Shown piece after piece: positions 1 through 9,804 of a stretch of DNA of 64,000 nucleotides. Each line of letters begins with the position of its first letter. Positions within the stretch are counted from its first letter, which is position 1. Origin of the DNA: Acheta domesticus (lineage: Eukaryota; Arthropoda; Insecta; Orthoptera; Gryllidae); NCBI GenBank assembly GCA_031308135.1, contig JAHLJT010000631.1, forward strand, positions 36,395,579 to 36,459,578, in the 5' to 3' direction. The notes beneath the pieces are model-generated. The model was not told the DNA's origin, did no database searches, and was given only the letters and a program-made list of their open reading frames with translations. The position numbers and the translations under genes were made by a program.

Positions 1-130
1 ATCTAAAATGACAAAATTTTTTTGATACGTATGTTATCTTTGACCAATAATTTTCAAAGACAGTCGAATAATTCCCTGCATATGCTTTCTTATATATTAT
101 TTTTTATTACAAATAATTCTTCATTTAACA

Positions 131-180
131 ATATTCACGACGTTTCGGATGGAATGTCTTTCCATCATCAGAAACACACA
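131..180 (-). ncRNA. hammerhead-like motif, probably Penelope-type remnant
   Basis: Read on the minus strand, CTGATGA (171-165) is followed by a hairpin-capable stretch and then GAAACG (146-141). These are the two invariant halves of a hammerhead ribozyme core, and Penelope-like retroelements are known to carry minimal hammerheads of this kind. Stem II pairs as GGA/TCC with one extra base after CTGATGA; a longer alternative hairpin (GATGGAA/TTCCATC) competes with it. Stem I pairing is weak, so activity is doubtful. The left flank is cut by the window edge, so no element boundary is visible. Confidence 0.35.
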
Positions 181-362
181 GTTTTCGAAATCAATGTACT
201 TTTACAAGAAACAATTTTTATATCAAGGAAATCATATCAAGAAAATTAACAGGTAATTATAAAATAAAAATTTTAAGCTTTTTTTTCTTTTCTTCCGCCG
301 AAGATTTTCGTATTAAACCTTCGCGTTAGAACGAAATATCATTCACTCATCATCTGAAACGG

Positions 363-608
363 TTCGAGCGGAAGTTTCCTCTGTCCTTAAACGCCGACCT
401 GGGTGAGGGAAAAAAAAAAGAAGTTGCCCAACACCGCGCCCGCTTGCACCGCGGTCGGAGCCAAGGTTTCGGCAATCCAGCCAGAGCGACCTCCCGTGCC
501 GGCGAGCGCGCTTCCAGCGGATCGGGCCGCGTCCACGGTTGAGCGCTGGCCCATTTCGCATCTTCCCAGGGATGTCGCGCCCTGCGCTTTCGGAAGCCGG
601 TTTCCTCC
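363..608. other. GC-rich block
   Basis: CpG-rich stretch in AT-rich surroundings. Frames are open on both strands at once, as expected from base composition. No domain, splice site pair or start context supports a gene. Confidence 0.4.
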
Positions 609-2118
609 ATGATCTTCAGCTTGTTTTTAACGAACAAGATTACGTTTATCCTTAATGTAGTTTATCCGCTATTCGTGGAGGATTCGGTGGGGCCTGCACC
701 GTCATTATATTTAAACACTCGTCTTACTTCAAATTTGTTCTCGGAGTTTCCTTATTTTCAGATGCCGGAGAAAAGATGATGGATTAGTGTTTAGTAATGT
801 GATCGTGGTAGGTTTCCTTGAGAGGCATCCTGTTCTTTCATCTCATTCCATCATTTTATCAATGTTCTATCAATGAAGATTATACCCAAGAGAAATTAAT
901 TATTTAAATTAATTGACTATTATGAAATGTAATGGAATTCATTAAGATTTCAACATTAATATTGACAATTACATAGTGAACAAATGGTTGTGTGATGATT
1001 GGTGTGATTTGTTTTATTTACATAAAAAAAACAGTTTGGAGTTTAATCGTATAGTTTGATAATTTAGAGTATAATATTCAAGTTTTGCATGTATAGTTTA
1101 GTAATTTTGTAATAATACGTGGTTTGTTAATTTTCGTCAAAAACATTTTGCTTAGTTGTAGTATTCAGAAATTCTTGATTGTCTTTCAGAGAGATATTTT
1201 TGCCTCATTGTTGTTTTATGACTTTCAGATTTAACTTTATACGTAAGTGAATAATACATATTTTATTACGAAACATGCATCATTACTTGAATTGCTTTGT
1301 CATGTACGACGGTTCTCGAATCTTCATTATTTGAGCTCGGAGAAATTGTATGTAACCTATGCATTGAGATAAGTTTATTTATCACATGTCGGGGTCCATG
1401 TGTCTTTAACTCACTGGCTGAATCAATACAGCTTAAAGAAAAAGAAAAACAAAAGTAGATCCTGGGTGTGATGAAGATCTGGATAAAAGCCGATTAATAC
1501 ATTTTATGTTTCACAACTGATATGTAGCTTTTTTTTATTAAAATTTGAATAATAAAAATGTATTTACTTTAAATCTCTACTTAATAATTCACATTTCTTT
1601 ATTAGCATAATTTCTTTCTGTGAGAAGAACTGGAACTTTAACTCTCCTTTGTTAGACAATTATTCCTGCCTTTTTTCCGATTTTGTTTGGATAGGTCTTA
1701 AAACATTTCCATGAAAACGAAACCTTGAAACAGCTTTGTTGTGCGCCTGAATTGAGACGGAGCTTTCATTCAATTTGAAGAAAGGACAAAAATCATGAGC
1801 CATGACCTTCCCAGTACTTCAAGGATTTTTAACAAAAAAGTATTATTCACAGTTTATGAAAACAAATATTACAAAATTTATTAAATATACCGCGAAATAT
1901 CAAATAATTAATTAAAATTTATTTCATGCTTGTGAATCTGGATTATTGGGAAATTAAATCATGAACCAGTCTAATATCCTTTTAAAAAATTGCAGTGAGT
2001 GTTGAATGCATCTTAATCTTGGAACTTCAACTCTCAAATTTTGCACATTCAAAAATGAGGGTTTTATTTTCTTCCAAAGCTACAATCACTGCAAATATCT
2101 CTCTCCCTGTCTCTCTTT
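609..2118. other. AT-rich sequence, nothing recognised
   Basis: Long AT-rich stretch with homopolymer A and T runs and no open frame of note. I see no repeat family from the rest of the window in it. Confidence 0.5.
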
Positions 2119-2165
2119 CTTCTTCTTCTTCTTCTACTTCTTCTTCTTCTTATTATTATTATTAT
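2119..2165 (+). repeat. (TCT)n then (TAT)n microsatellite
   Basis: A run of TTC/TCT triplets with one ACT interruption changes abruptly into TAT triplets at about 2150. It encodes serine- and tyrosine-rich strings that should not be taken as protein. Confidence 0.8.
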
Positions 2166-2189
2166 GTGCACAATTACGTCTGAGAGCAT

Positions 2190-2375
2190 GAGGTGGTAGG
2201 GCAGCTTGTCGAAGCAGTCCCTGGACGGAGCGCTTTGAATTCGAAGGCCAGCGTCAAGTCCCTCCTCTCCCCTGCCACGGCGGTGCATGCTGGCCAAGCG
2301 CCACGGAAGGAAGCAGCGGCGAACGGCGGGCCAGCCGCACAGCAACGACGCAAGGTGCTCCGCGAATTCGCACTT
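2190..2375. other. moderately GC-rich block
   Basis: GC-rich segment next to the microsatellite with overlapping frames on both strands. No family recognised. Confidence 0.3.
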
Positions 2376-2648
2376 GTGTGAAATGTCTGCAGTGGATTCC
2401 TTCTCGCTCAATTCAAAGAGAAAATCGAAAACATTCGGTTTATTCCAAATACGAATTATGAAACATAAAATTCTACAAATTGCTCAACTCTCCTCGTTTC
2501 CCAGATGGATGCCTTGAAAACATACAGGTTAACTATGCGAACGCCCGAACGAAATGGGAACTTGCACCCTCAAACAGCGATGTAAGAGAATCTCTTCTAG
2601 AGTTCAATTGACGCTTCGCTACATCCTCGACTTCGAATTGACGAGAAC

Positions 2649-2745
2649 GGCTTAGGTGGCTGACGGCATCAATTGATGCCACTGCAGTGCCTGTGACCGG
2701 GAGGTCCTAGATTCGAGTCCCGACGATTGTAGAATTGCCGACCCT
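2649..2745 (+). mobile_element. SINE family A, head-only fragment
   Basis: Carries the tRNA-like head shared by about a dozen copies in this window: an A-box-like GGTGGCT.ACG region, the ATCAATTGATG palindrome, CACTGCAGTGCCT, and the B-box ATTCGAGTCCC. The match stops soon after the box B region, so this is a 3'-truncated or decayed copy. Confidence 0.75.
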
Positions 2746-3529
2746 GGATAGTAATTCAGAGCATTTCACTTCTGTAGATGTCTTAGAATTCCAAAAAATG
2801 CGTTTTATCTAGATTTTTCGTAAAATAATATTAAAATAGTGTCAATGGATTCGTCTTTCCGAAAGGAATTCTTTTATAATGTTAAGGAACGGGAGATAAA
2901 AAATGGTCAGTTCTCCAATAGACTGAATGACACCTCACTCGCCCAGAATTGTGGATTGATCGATTAGTGATTCGTCCACTGCTCTCCATGTTTGATTCTT
3001 TTGTAATATAGAGTTCCAGTACCTACAAAATGAAGTTTTTGAGTGTTTAAATCGCTGTAGGTAATTAATGAAAACATTGATGTATAATACGAGAAAAAGT
3101 TATTGATAAAATAGCTGTAAAATGTTGAATATAAATATTTACTAGTATTGTAAATTAACCTAGAGAAAGAAATGGTATGTAATATATAAGAAAGTATGTT
3201 TATCTATTCTGCGAGTATTTAATTACGTATTAAATTTTTCACATCGCACTTCATCACTGCGCAAGAAACACGTCACAATTCGAAAATTACCTTTTTTAGT
3301 ATGTAAAGTGAAGTTTGTACACCAGGTATATTTTTACTAAAAACATTTCACAAGGTACTCATTCTACAGAGTAAATCACTTGAATTTTTCCCGCGTAATG
3401 AACGACTTCGCTCGAATTAAAACCTCTCTCCAGCAAAAGAAACGCTAGTATGCCACCCTACTGGAGCACCGACGACGTACTTCTTATTCCTCCCATGACC
3501 TTTATGTCCAGTCTCTACATCAGAGGAGC
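2746..3529. other. AT-rich sequence, nothing recognised
   Basis: No coding or repeat signal that I can support. It becomes GC-rich at its right end. Confidence 0.4.
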
Positions 3530-3750
3530 ATGTTTCGTCGCGGCCTGTGTGAGGAACTGTCGGAGAGACGCGACGCGTTGCATGCCAGCGCTGGCGGGAA
3601 GGCCGGAAGCGGCGGGAGGCCTCTCTTTGCGAAAGATCACCCGCTGGCGGCGCGACGGCGCGCCCCAAGGCCTCCAGGAAACGACGCGACGCGGCGCGGC
3701 GGCCGCCCAGCGGTCAGCGCACGTCGGCGCTCAGCACGCTGTCGCACCTT
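3530..3750. other. GC-rich block
   Basis: CpG-rich block ending just before the hAT-type MITE. Frames are open on both strands and no domain is visible in any of them. Confidence 0.4.
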
Positions 3751-3753
3751 TCA

Positions 3754-4446
3754 CTGATTAATAGAGACCGGAAAAATATGTAGTATTAAACGTCAAAATA
3801 TGTATATAAATATGTAATGAAAACAGTAAGAATATGTAATAAAGATGTAAAATCGGATGTCATATGTAATATTAAAATTCTCTAATTAAAAACCATTTGC
3901 ATAGAAAGAGATTACATTTAGAATAACTGCTCACTTCACATCATACATCTTTCTTGTCCATAGTAAAAGCTTAATGTATTGCAATCCAGGACCGTAGTTT
4001 AGCAGCCAGACTAATTGCAATAGAAGCTATCGCACGAACTGGAGAGATATATGACCAGCAAACATACACCTTAGCGTCTTCATCAAGTGTTACATGTTGG
4101 CGATCGCAAATTTTTCTCGGAAATTAAGGTTACACATCACAAAACGCGGTGTCAGTAATATTTTGGACACCTAGATTTCCTCAATAATGTAGGAAGAAGG
4201 CTGATTTAAAATATAACATGTTTTCATAAAAAAATATGGAATTAAATTGAAGAAAATTTATAAAATAAAATATATTGTGAAAACAGCAAAATATGTAATA
4301 TAGTACTAAATATCTAAAAATATGCAACGAAAAAATTCGATAATTTGTTAGGAGGGCTATGATTCGCCAAAATTACAATTTTAAGAACTGTAAGTAAAAC
4401 GACAAAAAATATGTAATAACATAAAAATCCGGTCTCTACTGATTAA
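3754..4446. mobile_element. hAT-type MITE with 8-bp target duplication
   Basis: The element occupies 3762-4438 (677 bp). Its ends are the perfect inverted repeats TAGAGACCGGA, and both sides are flanked by the 8-bp direct repeat CTGATTAA (3754-3761 and 4439-4446). An 8-bp duplication with a terminus of the form YAGNG is the hAT signature. Both subterminal regions are filled with repeats of AATATGTAA, also typical of non-autonomous hAT elements. There is no transposase. It sits exactly at the tail of a minus-strand SINE fragment. Confidence 0.85.
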
Positions 4447-4512
4447 TTGATTAATGATTCCTGGCGCGTCAACTGTTAAGGACATTAATCCCTTAAGTGT
4501 AGTGCGTATATG
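4441..4512 (-). mobile_element. SINE family A, 3' end fragment
   Basis: Contains the family's 3' module in reverse: the TTAATTGATTAATGATT tail, GGCGCGTCAACTG, GACATTAATCCC and TAAGTGTAGTGCG. The match stops after about 70 bp. The hAT MITE was inserted at its tail. Confidence 0.75.
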
Positions 4513-4647
4513 TTAATAATTTAAAAGAGTAAAGAATAATCTTCCACAAAACTAATTTATTGACCAGGTGCTTGATTTCTTGACCTCTATTAATTATATA
4601 ATGGAAAGATTCTTGAGATTAGGTCATTGATATAAAAACTTTTCAAT

Positions 4648-4690
4648 CTGCCAACGTTTCGGCCTTTATTCAGCCTTCATCAGGGCTACA
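4648..4690 (-). ncRNA. hammerhead-like motif in left arm
   Basis: On the minus strand: CTGATGA, one extra A, a GGCT/GGCC stem closed by a seven-base loop, then GAAACGTTGGC. The bases GCC just before CTGATGA can pair with GGC after the predicted cleavage site, giving stem I. Stem III would be the very short AC/GU form seen in Penelope hammerheads, which usually work as dimers. Confidence 0.5.
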
Positions 4691-5649
4691 AACAGACGGA
4701 TTATTTACCATATAGATACACATTACGTACCAAGATTATTTCACAATTTGCCTGATACATACAATATAAAAAGATTGTGTTATTACATACCACATATTTT
4801 CCGCATTTTCCCCATTTTCCGGTTCCACCACAATCCATCCCCCATCCTCTTCATTCACTTATCGCCTCTACCACACACATTCCTTCCGCCGCGCCATATT
4901 ACACACACCACCCTCACACCTCATCCTTGCAAGTCTCCTCCCTCTTACATCATGTATGTACATCATGTATAACAGTCAAATTTGTGTTTATATCCGGTCT
5001 ATTTTGAACAACAACCAACCTATATACCCAATCATCCCTGTTCATACTTACATTAATTAACTCACTACATTTCCCCCCGCCTTTTTTTTTTCCCATACAT
5101 AATAATAATATATTATATATAATTATTTATACATATGTAAAGTATACATTATTCTTATTATACCAATTATACATTGCAAAAAAGAAAGAAGAAACATAAC
5201 CCAATTATAACAATTACAGTACAATTAATTATTACATTATTAAATATATTACATTTTTTTCATGAACTTGTTGTGTCTGCACATACATTCATCTTACCGA
5301 TACACACAATTACATACAACACCATTTAGTACACTCATATTAACACTGATATATAATTATACCCATAAACATTTTTAAATACTTGTTCCCATACCATACA
5401 ACATCTGGCCAAGAATGGTTATTGTAGTCAATTCTTTATCAGGTTGGCATATATTGCACCTGTGTGTGGTAGAGGCGATAAGTGAATGAAGAGGATGGGG
5501 ATGGATTGTGGTGGAACCGGAAAATGGGGAAAATGCGGAAAATATGTGGTATGTAATAACACAATCTTTTTATATTGTATGTATCAGGCAAATTGTGAAA
5601 TAATCTTGGTACGTAATGTGTATCTATATGGTAAATAATCCGTCTGTTT

Positions 5650-5692
5650 GTAGCCCTGATGAAGGCTGAATAAAGGCCGAAACGTTGGCAGA
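5650..5692 (+). ncRNA. hammerhead-like motif in right arm
   Basis: Plus-strand twin of the motif in the left arm with an identical core (CTGATGA ... GAAACGTTGGC). Because the arms are inverted, the two motifs lie on opposite strands and converge outward from the spacer. Confidence 0.5.
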
Positions 5693-5889
5693 TTGAAAAG
5701 TTTTTATATCAATGACCTAATCTCAAGAATCTTTCCATTATATTTATTGACCAGCTATTCCGTCAGTTACAGCTCGCCAACAATGTTTTGTGGAAGATTA
5801 CTTTTTTTCTCATTTACATTCTGTAATGGAGTTCCACAATATTTCTGCGTAAACCACTGAGTTTACTAGTGCATGGTTTTCCATCGGAA

Positions 5890-6083
5890 GTTTCTCCTCG
5901 CGCTGGACGGAGAGATCCGGGGCCGACCTACGAGTCACGTAGTGAGTTTTTCGCAATCGCCAGCCAGAGGCTGCACTCCGCCTAGTTAGCGTCGAAAATC
6001 CTGCCACCGCCGTTCCTCTAACCCTTGGCCCTCCCGGTCAGAGGCTCTTCTGCAGTAACGTCAATTGATGCCCTGAGTCAGTT
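5890..6083 (-). mobile_element. SINE family A, internally deleted copy
   Basis: Reading minus, the head (TCAATTGATG palindrome, CCTCCCGGTCAGAGG in plus) joins directly to the 3' half (GGACGG.GAGATCC.G.GCCGACCTAC in plus), so the middle of the element is missing. It abuts the next SINE fragment. Confidence 0.65.
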
Positions 6084-6143
6084 TCGCGTCGCTCTGTAGG
6101 GTTTCTGCTTCCAGGTAACTCCCCAATGGACCCAGCCGGGACT
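6084..6143 (-). mobile_element. SINE family A fragment, left part of an interrupted copy
   Basis: Carries the CCAGGTAACTCCC...CCCAGCCGGGACT segment of the family. The same copy resumes at 6686, beyond an inserted second SINE. Confidence 0.6.
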
Positions 6144-6685
6144 ATAATGATTGATTACTAGTGGTTACAGGCGCGTCGACTGCTAACGTCATTCGTTCCG
6201 TAAGTGTAGTGCATGTTTTTGCTCTGTAGGTGGCGTTAACCTTTCCCCGCTGGACGGCGAGATCCGGTGCCACCTACTGTCGGCTAGTGGTGTATTCTCC
6301 AGCCAGGTTTCTCCCGCCAGCGGGCCACCGCCCCAGCCGAGTCCAGCTCCAAGCTCCCGGCCGGTCTCATGGCATGTGTGTAGTGCATGTATGTGTGTGT
6401 GTGTAAGGGGTAGGATAAGACAAGGAATGGTAAGGAAGGATCGCGTGGGGTCCATGGCCTGTTTGGTAGGATACTTCTCCGGTAATCACCTGGTATTGAT
6501 CGGAGGAACCACGGAAAACCACCGATCAGAGCAGCCGGTCGCTAGAATTCTCCTCCGGACAGCGACAGAACTCGACCTATCTGGCTAGTGTCGAAAATCC
6601 TGCTACCGTCGGACGTGAACCTAGGACCTCCCAGTTAGAGGGACTGCAGTGACATCAGCTGATGCCCTGAGTCCCCTCTCCCGGT
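6144..6685 (-). mobile_element. SINE family A, near full-length copy inserted in another copy
   Basis: A 542-bp minus-strand copy running from the GATTGATT tail (about 6147) to the head at 6673. It is flanked by the 13-bp direct repeat CCCAGCCGGGACT / CCCAACCGGGACT (6131-6143 and 6686-6698, one mismatch), which belongs to the older SINE it landed in. The target duplication and tRNA-like head fit target-primed retroposition by a partner LINE. Confidence 0.8.
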
Positions 6686-6970
6686 CCCAACCGGGACTCC
6701 CAACTTGTCGCCCGACATGTCTGGTAGTGCGTGTGTGAAAGTAAGAGGATTGTGAGAGGTCAAAGATGATGACGCGCTGTCTGTGATCTATTTGTTAAAT
6801 ACTGTCCCGGCATTTCCCTGGAATTGATGTGAGAAATTAGGGGAAACTCCTGATCACAGCAGCCGTTCGCTTGAATTCGATCTAGCTACATGGCTTGGGT
6901 CGAAAATCCACCTCCATCAGGTCTCGAACCTCGTGCTCCCGGTCACAGTCGCTGCAGTGACAGTGGAAAT
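6686..6970 (-). mobile_element. SINE family A fragment, right part of the interrupted copy
   Basis: Continues the copy broken at 6143: CCGACATGTCTGG, the GATCTATTTGTTA region and the head with TCTCGAACCTCGTGCTCCC. It is more divergent than the inserted copy, as expected for the older host element. Confidence 0.65.
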
Positions 6971-7292
6971 GCTGGCTCTGAACAAACTCCGGCGGTCGGA
7001 AGTTAAGAGACACTTTGTTCTCAGATGTCGAAGAAAGGTTGAGTTGCCATTGAAGCATTCCTGCTCGGCGAGCCTTGTGCCTTGTGGACCTGACCTTCTA
7101 AACGAAAGGTAACGTCACAACCCGAGGCCGGATTCTCATAGGTCGGATTAGTTTCTTGAGGGCCTTAAGCATGACCAAATGAATGGCCTCCTAATCATAT
7201 TGGCATATTGAAAATAAGAAATAAAAATGAGTTTTAACATGAAGAATAATAATAGTGGGTCTCAGATATACAAAATTTGAAAGCAAGCATGT

Positions 7293-7822
7293 CTGCCTTA
7301 GGTGGCTCAGTGAAACAATTGATGTCTCTGTAGTGCCTCTGATCGGTAGGTCCAAGGGTTGGGGTCCCGACGCAGACAGGATTTTCGACACTAGCTGCAT
7401 AGCTGGGTCTAATTCTGCCGTTTTCTGTAGGATAATTCTAGTGTCTGGCCGCTCTTATTGGAAGTTTTCCTTGATTTCTCCGTTCAATACCAGGCAGGAA
7501 GAGTACTCTAACAAACTGGTCACGGATCCCGCGTGATCTTTCCATTCTCTTCCTTGGCTTATCCTCATTTCTTGCTTATACTCATTAATACCTACAAGTA
7601 CTACAATACCACATACACCTGGAGACTAGTTGGGAACGTACAGCTTGTCCCCGATGGGATGGTGTCCCGGTGGTGGGAGATACCTGGTTGGGACACACCC
7701 CACAAGTCGACGGGTTGGTCGGCGGTGTATCTCGCCAATCAGCGGGGTAAGATCATCTCCACCTCCCACGATTAAAATCATATACTACATTTGTGAGACT
7801 AATAACCTTAGCCAATGCTTGA
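7293..7822 (+). mobile_element. SINE family A, full-length copy
   Basis: Begins with the head CCTTAGGTGGCTCAGTG and a TTGATGTC.CTG.AGTGCC segment, then the B-box-like GGTTGGGGTCCCGACG. It runs through the CCGATGGGATGGTGTCCC and CACCTCCCACGA segments to the 3' module (GAGACTAATAACCTTAGCCA). Copies in this family are about 530-700 bp, long for a SINE, and have no open frame. Confidence 0.8.
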
Positions 7823-8786
7823 TTTATAAAATTTTAGGTCCCGTAACGCGCCTCAAATTACTTATTATTTTTAATATAAATAATTATATATTTATGATAA
7901 AATTTAATAACGATTCCGGAGATACTGGAACGCCGTTCCGTCGCGTTCCGCCGGAAATCAAGCCCTGACTTTAGCAGTTGACTTGGTTGAAATCACTAGT
8001 CAACTGATGGCATACAAAGGTGTCCAAGATTATGATATTTGTGTTAATGAACTTGCAGGAAATTTCATATAACGAACGTACACTCTGACATTGGATCCTG
8101 CGTGGTAGGCAACCCATCATGCATTACGAAATTTAAATTTGTTTTGTGTAAACTTTTTTGTATATGGACATTTTTTATTTTTGTTTTTTAACCTATACAA
8201 TTATACTTTTTAAATTTTCTGTGAGATTGATTTGCATATTCTTCAAGTGACTTTTATGAGCTTCAGAATAGCACCGTTACCATTGGTTGCATGTGCTTCC
8301 AATTACCATTGGTGCATGTGCTTTTCTGAATCGATATTACATTTGTTATCAGTCGAAGCGATACTGTTACCACTGAATGAACAAATCATTCAAGGAATGT
8401 CACAATCGTAATCGAATAGATGACGATTGTAGGCAAGCAGGGAACGTTCCCGCGATGAAAATCTAATTGGAATAGTAGGATCAAGAATTTGTACACTTCA
8501 AAATAAGGACATAAGAAAACAATTTGGAATCTACAGAGAATAAAAGAAATCATGGTTCCATGAAAGAGACGTAAATCACTGCTGAATCACGAATGGTAAA
8601 AATTATCGGAGCCCACATCGGGACGGAGAGCGAGGAAAACCATCGAAGGTGAGAAGAGAATTATTGTGATCTCGTTAAGAACAGGTCACAGACGTAACAA
8701 GTGACATCCCCGAGTTAAACCCTCATAATTGTTTCAAAATTAATAGGAAGAAAGAAAATATAGTTTGTAAGGATAATTAAAAACTA
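7823..8786. other. unassigned sequence
   Basis: Mostly AT-rich. A 45-codon plus-strand frame ending at about 8070 (AVDLVEITSQLMAYKG core) has protein-like composition but no Met, splice context or recognised family, so I do not call it. Confidence 0.35.
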
Positions 8787-9258
8787 AACATTTCCCAAGG
8801 ATAATGTCAGTTTGGGTCATACAGTCGAAATGCTTGCACGATAGAAGTTGAAATTCCATGAGCATAAAACGGACTGAAATCAATGTCATATCAAGTAAAT
8901 TTAATTTTGTGTTTGTTGCATATGTTTTCCCTCAATTATTTTTATCGAAGCATCAGTCTATTTAATTTCAATCCATTTCCTGGTGCTAAGGCGGGGCCTG
9001 CTACCGTTTTCCCGCTGCGCGCGAAAGAAATAACATTTTCCAAGGATAATGTCTATTTGGGTCATACAGTCGAAATTCTTGCACGCTAAAGCTTGAAATT
9101 CTATTAGTATAAAACTTACTTATATCAATGTCATATTAAGTAAATTTAATTTTGTGTTTGTTGCATATGTTTTCCTTCAATTACTTTTATCGTGGCAGCT
9201 AGGCGGGGCGTCTATTTAATTTCTAACCCATTTCCTGCTACCGTTTTCCCGCTGCGCG
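8787..9258 (+). repeat. two-copy tandem duplication upstream of PDZ promoter
   Basis: Copy 1 spans about 8787-9022 and copy 2 about 9031-9258, offset 237-245 bp. Both contain CCAAGGATAATGTC, GGGTCATACAGTCGAAAT, TTTAATTTTGTGTTTGTTGC and CTACCGTTTTCCCGCTGCGC. The second copy runs straight into the CpG-rich promoter of the PDZ exon, so the duplication repeats the promoter edge. Several substitutions and one indel separate the copies. Confidence 0.85.
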
Positions 9259-9462
9259 TGCGCTGTGCGCGTGCCCCGGCACACCGTGTGTCATTGGGGA
9301 AGGCGGCGCGCGATCAGCTGGCCGAGCGGAAGCGCTGGCAGCGCGCGGCCTCGGCGCGGGGCGTGGAGGGGCGGGGCGGGCGCCGCGCGGGGCGTGGAGG
9401 GGCGGGCGGCCGCGCTCGCGCCGTCAGTCAGTCAGTCCGCCTGCGCGCGCCGGGCCACGCGG
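9240..9462 (+). promoter_or_regulatory. CpG-rich promoter with overlapping TCAGT initiators
   Basis: Extremely CpG-rich sequence directly upstream of the PDZ start codon. Three overlapping copies of TCAGT lie at 9424, 9428 and 9432, about 30-40 nt before the ATG. TCAGT is the arthropod initiator motif. No TATA box is visible at the expected distance. The transcription start itself is inferred. Confidence 0.5.
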
Positions 9463-9804
9463 ATGGAGCCGGGAGCAGCAGGAGGAGGAGCGGAGGGCAT
9501 GGCGGCTGTGGCGGGCCCGCGGCCGTCGCTGCGCCTGTGCGAGGTGGTGCGGCCGCCGAAGGGCTCGTGCGGCTTCCACCTGAGCCGCACGCAGTGGGAC
9601 CCGTACCCGTGGGTGAGCGGCGTGGACGGCGGGTCGGCGGCCGAGGCGGCGGGGCTGCTGGCCGGCGACTGCGTGCTCGAGGTGAACGGCGAGGACGTGC
9701 TGGGCGAGCGCATCGGCGCCGTGGCCGCACGCGTGCGCGCGCGCCCCGACCGCGTGTCGCTGCTGCTGTGGAACGCCGGATCGGACCCGCACGTCGCCAA
9801 CTCG
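9463..9804 (+). CDS. PDZ-domain protein, first coding exon
   Basis: Encodes 114 residues. A Gly/Ala-rich leader precedes a PDZ fold at about residues 23-104. The sequence shows the RLCEVVRP first strand, the carboxylate-binding loop C36-G-F-H-L40 in the GLGF position, the PYPWVSGVDGGSAAEAAGLLAGDCVLEVNG core (broken here only for description: WVSGVDGGSAAEAAGL then GDCVLEVNGEDV), and the last strand RVSLLLWNAG. PDZ domains bind C-terminal peptides and act as scaffolds at membranes or junctions; the specific partner is unknown. I chose the ATG at 9463; the Met at 9499 has a stronger Kozak context (G at -3, G at +4) and may be the real start. The exon ends in phase 0 at a consensus donor (GTGAGT, 9805). 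The frame stays open to 9861 through the donor, but family similarity stops at it. The PDZ call is firm; the gene identity is not assigned. Confidence 0.8.

Larger units (their letters stand above)
4556..5754. mobile_element. Penelope-like insertion with inverted terminal arms
   Basis: Two nearly identical inverted arms, 4596-4879 and 5461-5743 (284 and 283 nt, one single-base indel seen), flank a 581-bp spacer without a long frame. A 12-bp direct repeat TTTATTGACCAG flanks the whole (4556-4567 and 5743-5754). On the left only, a 28-nt extension (4568-4595) lies between the target duplication and the arm. Inverted LTR-like repeats, a short one-sided tail and a variable target duplication are the published hallmarks of Penelope-like elements. 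Each arm also carries a hammerhead-like core. No reverse transcriptase or GIY-YIG endonuclease is present, so it is non-autonomous or internally deleted. The arm identity implies a recent insertion. Confidence 0.75.

Noticed and set aside
4541..5796. 16-bp inverted repeat TAATCTTCCACAAAAC just outside the Penelope-like insertion
   Set aside because: It lies outside the target duplication and could be chance or part of an older element. Not enough to define a feature.
7925..8070. 45-codon frame containing AVDLVEITSQLMAYKG
   Set aside because: Protein-like, but short, without start or splice signals and without a recognised family.
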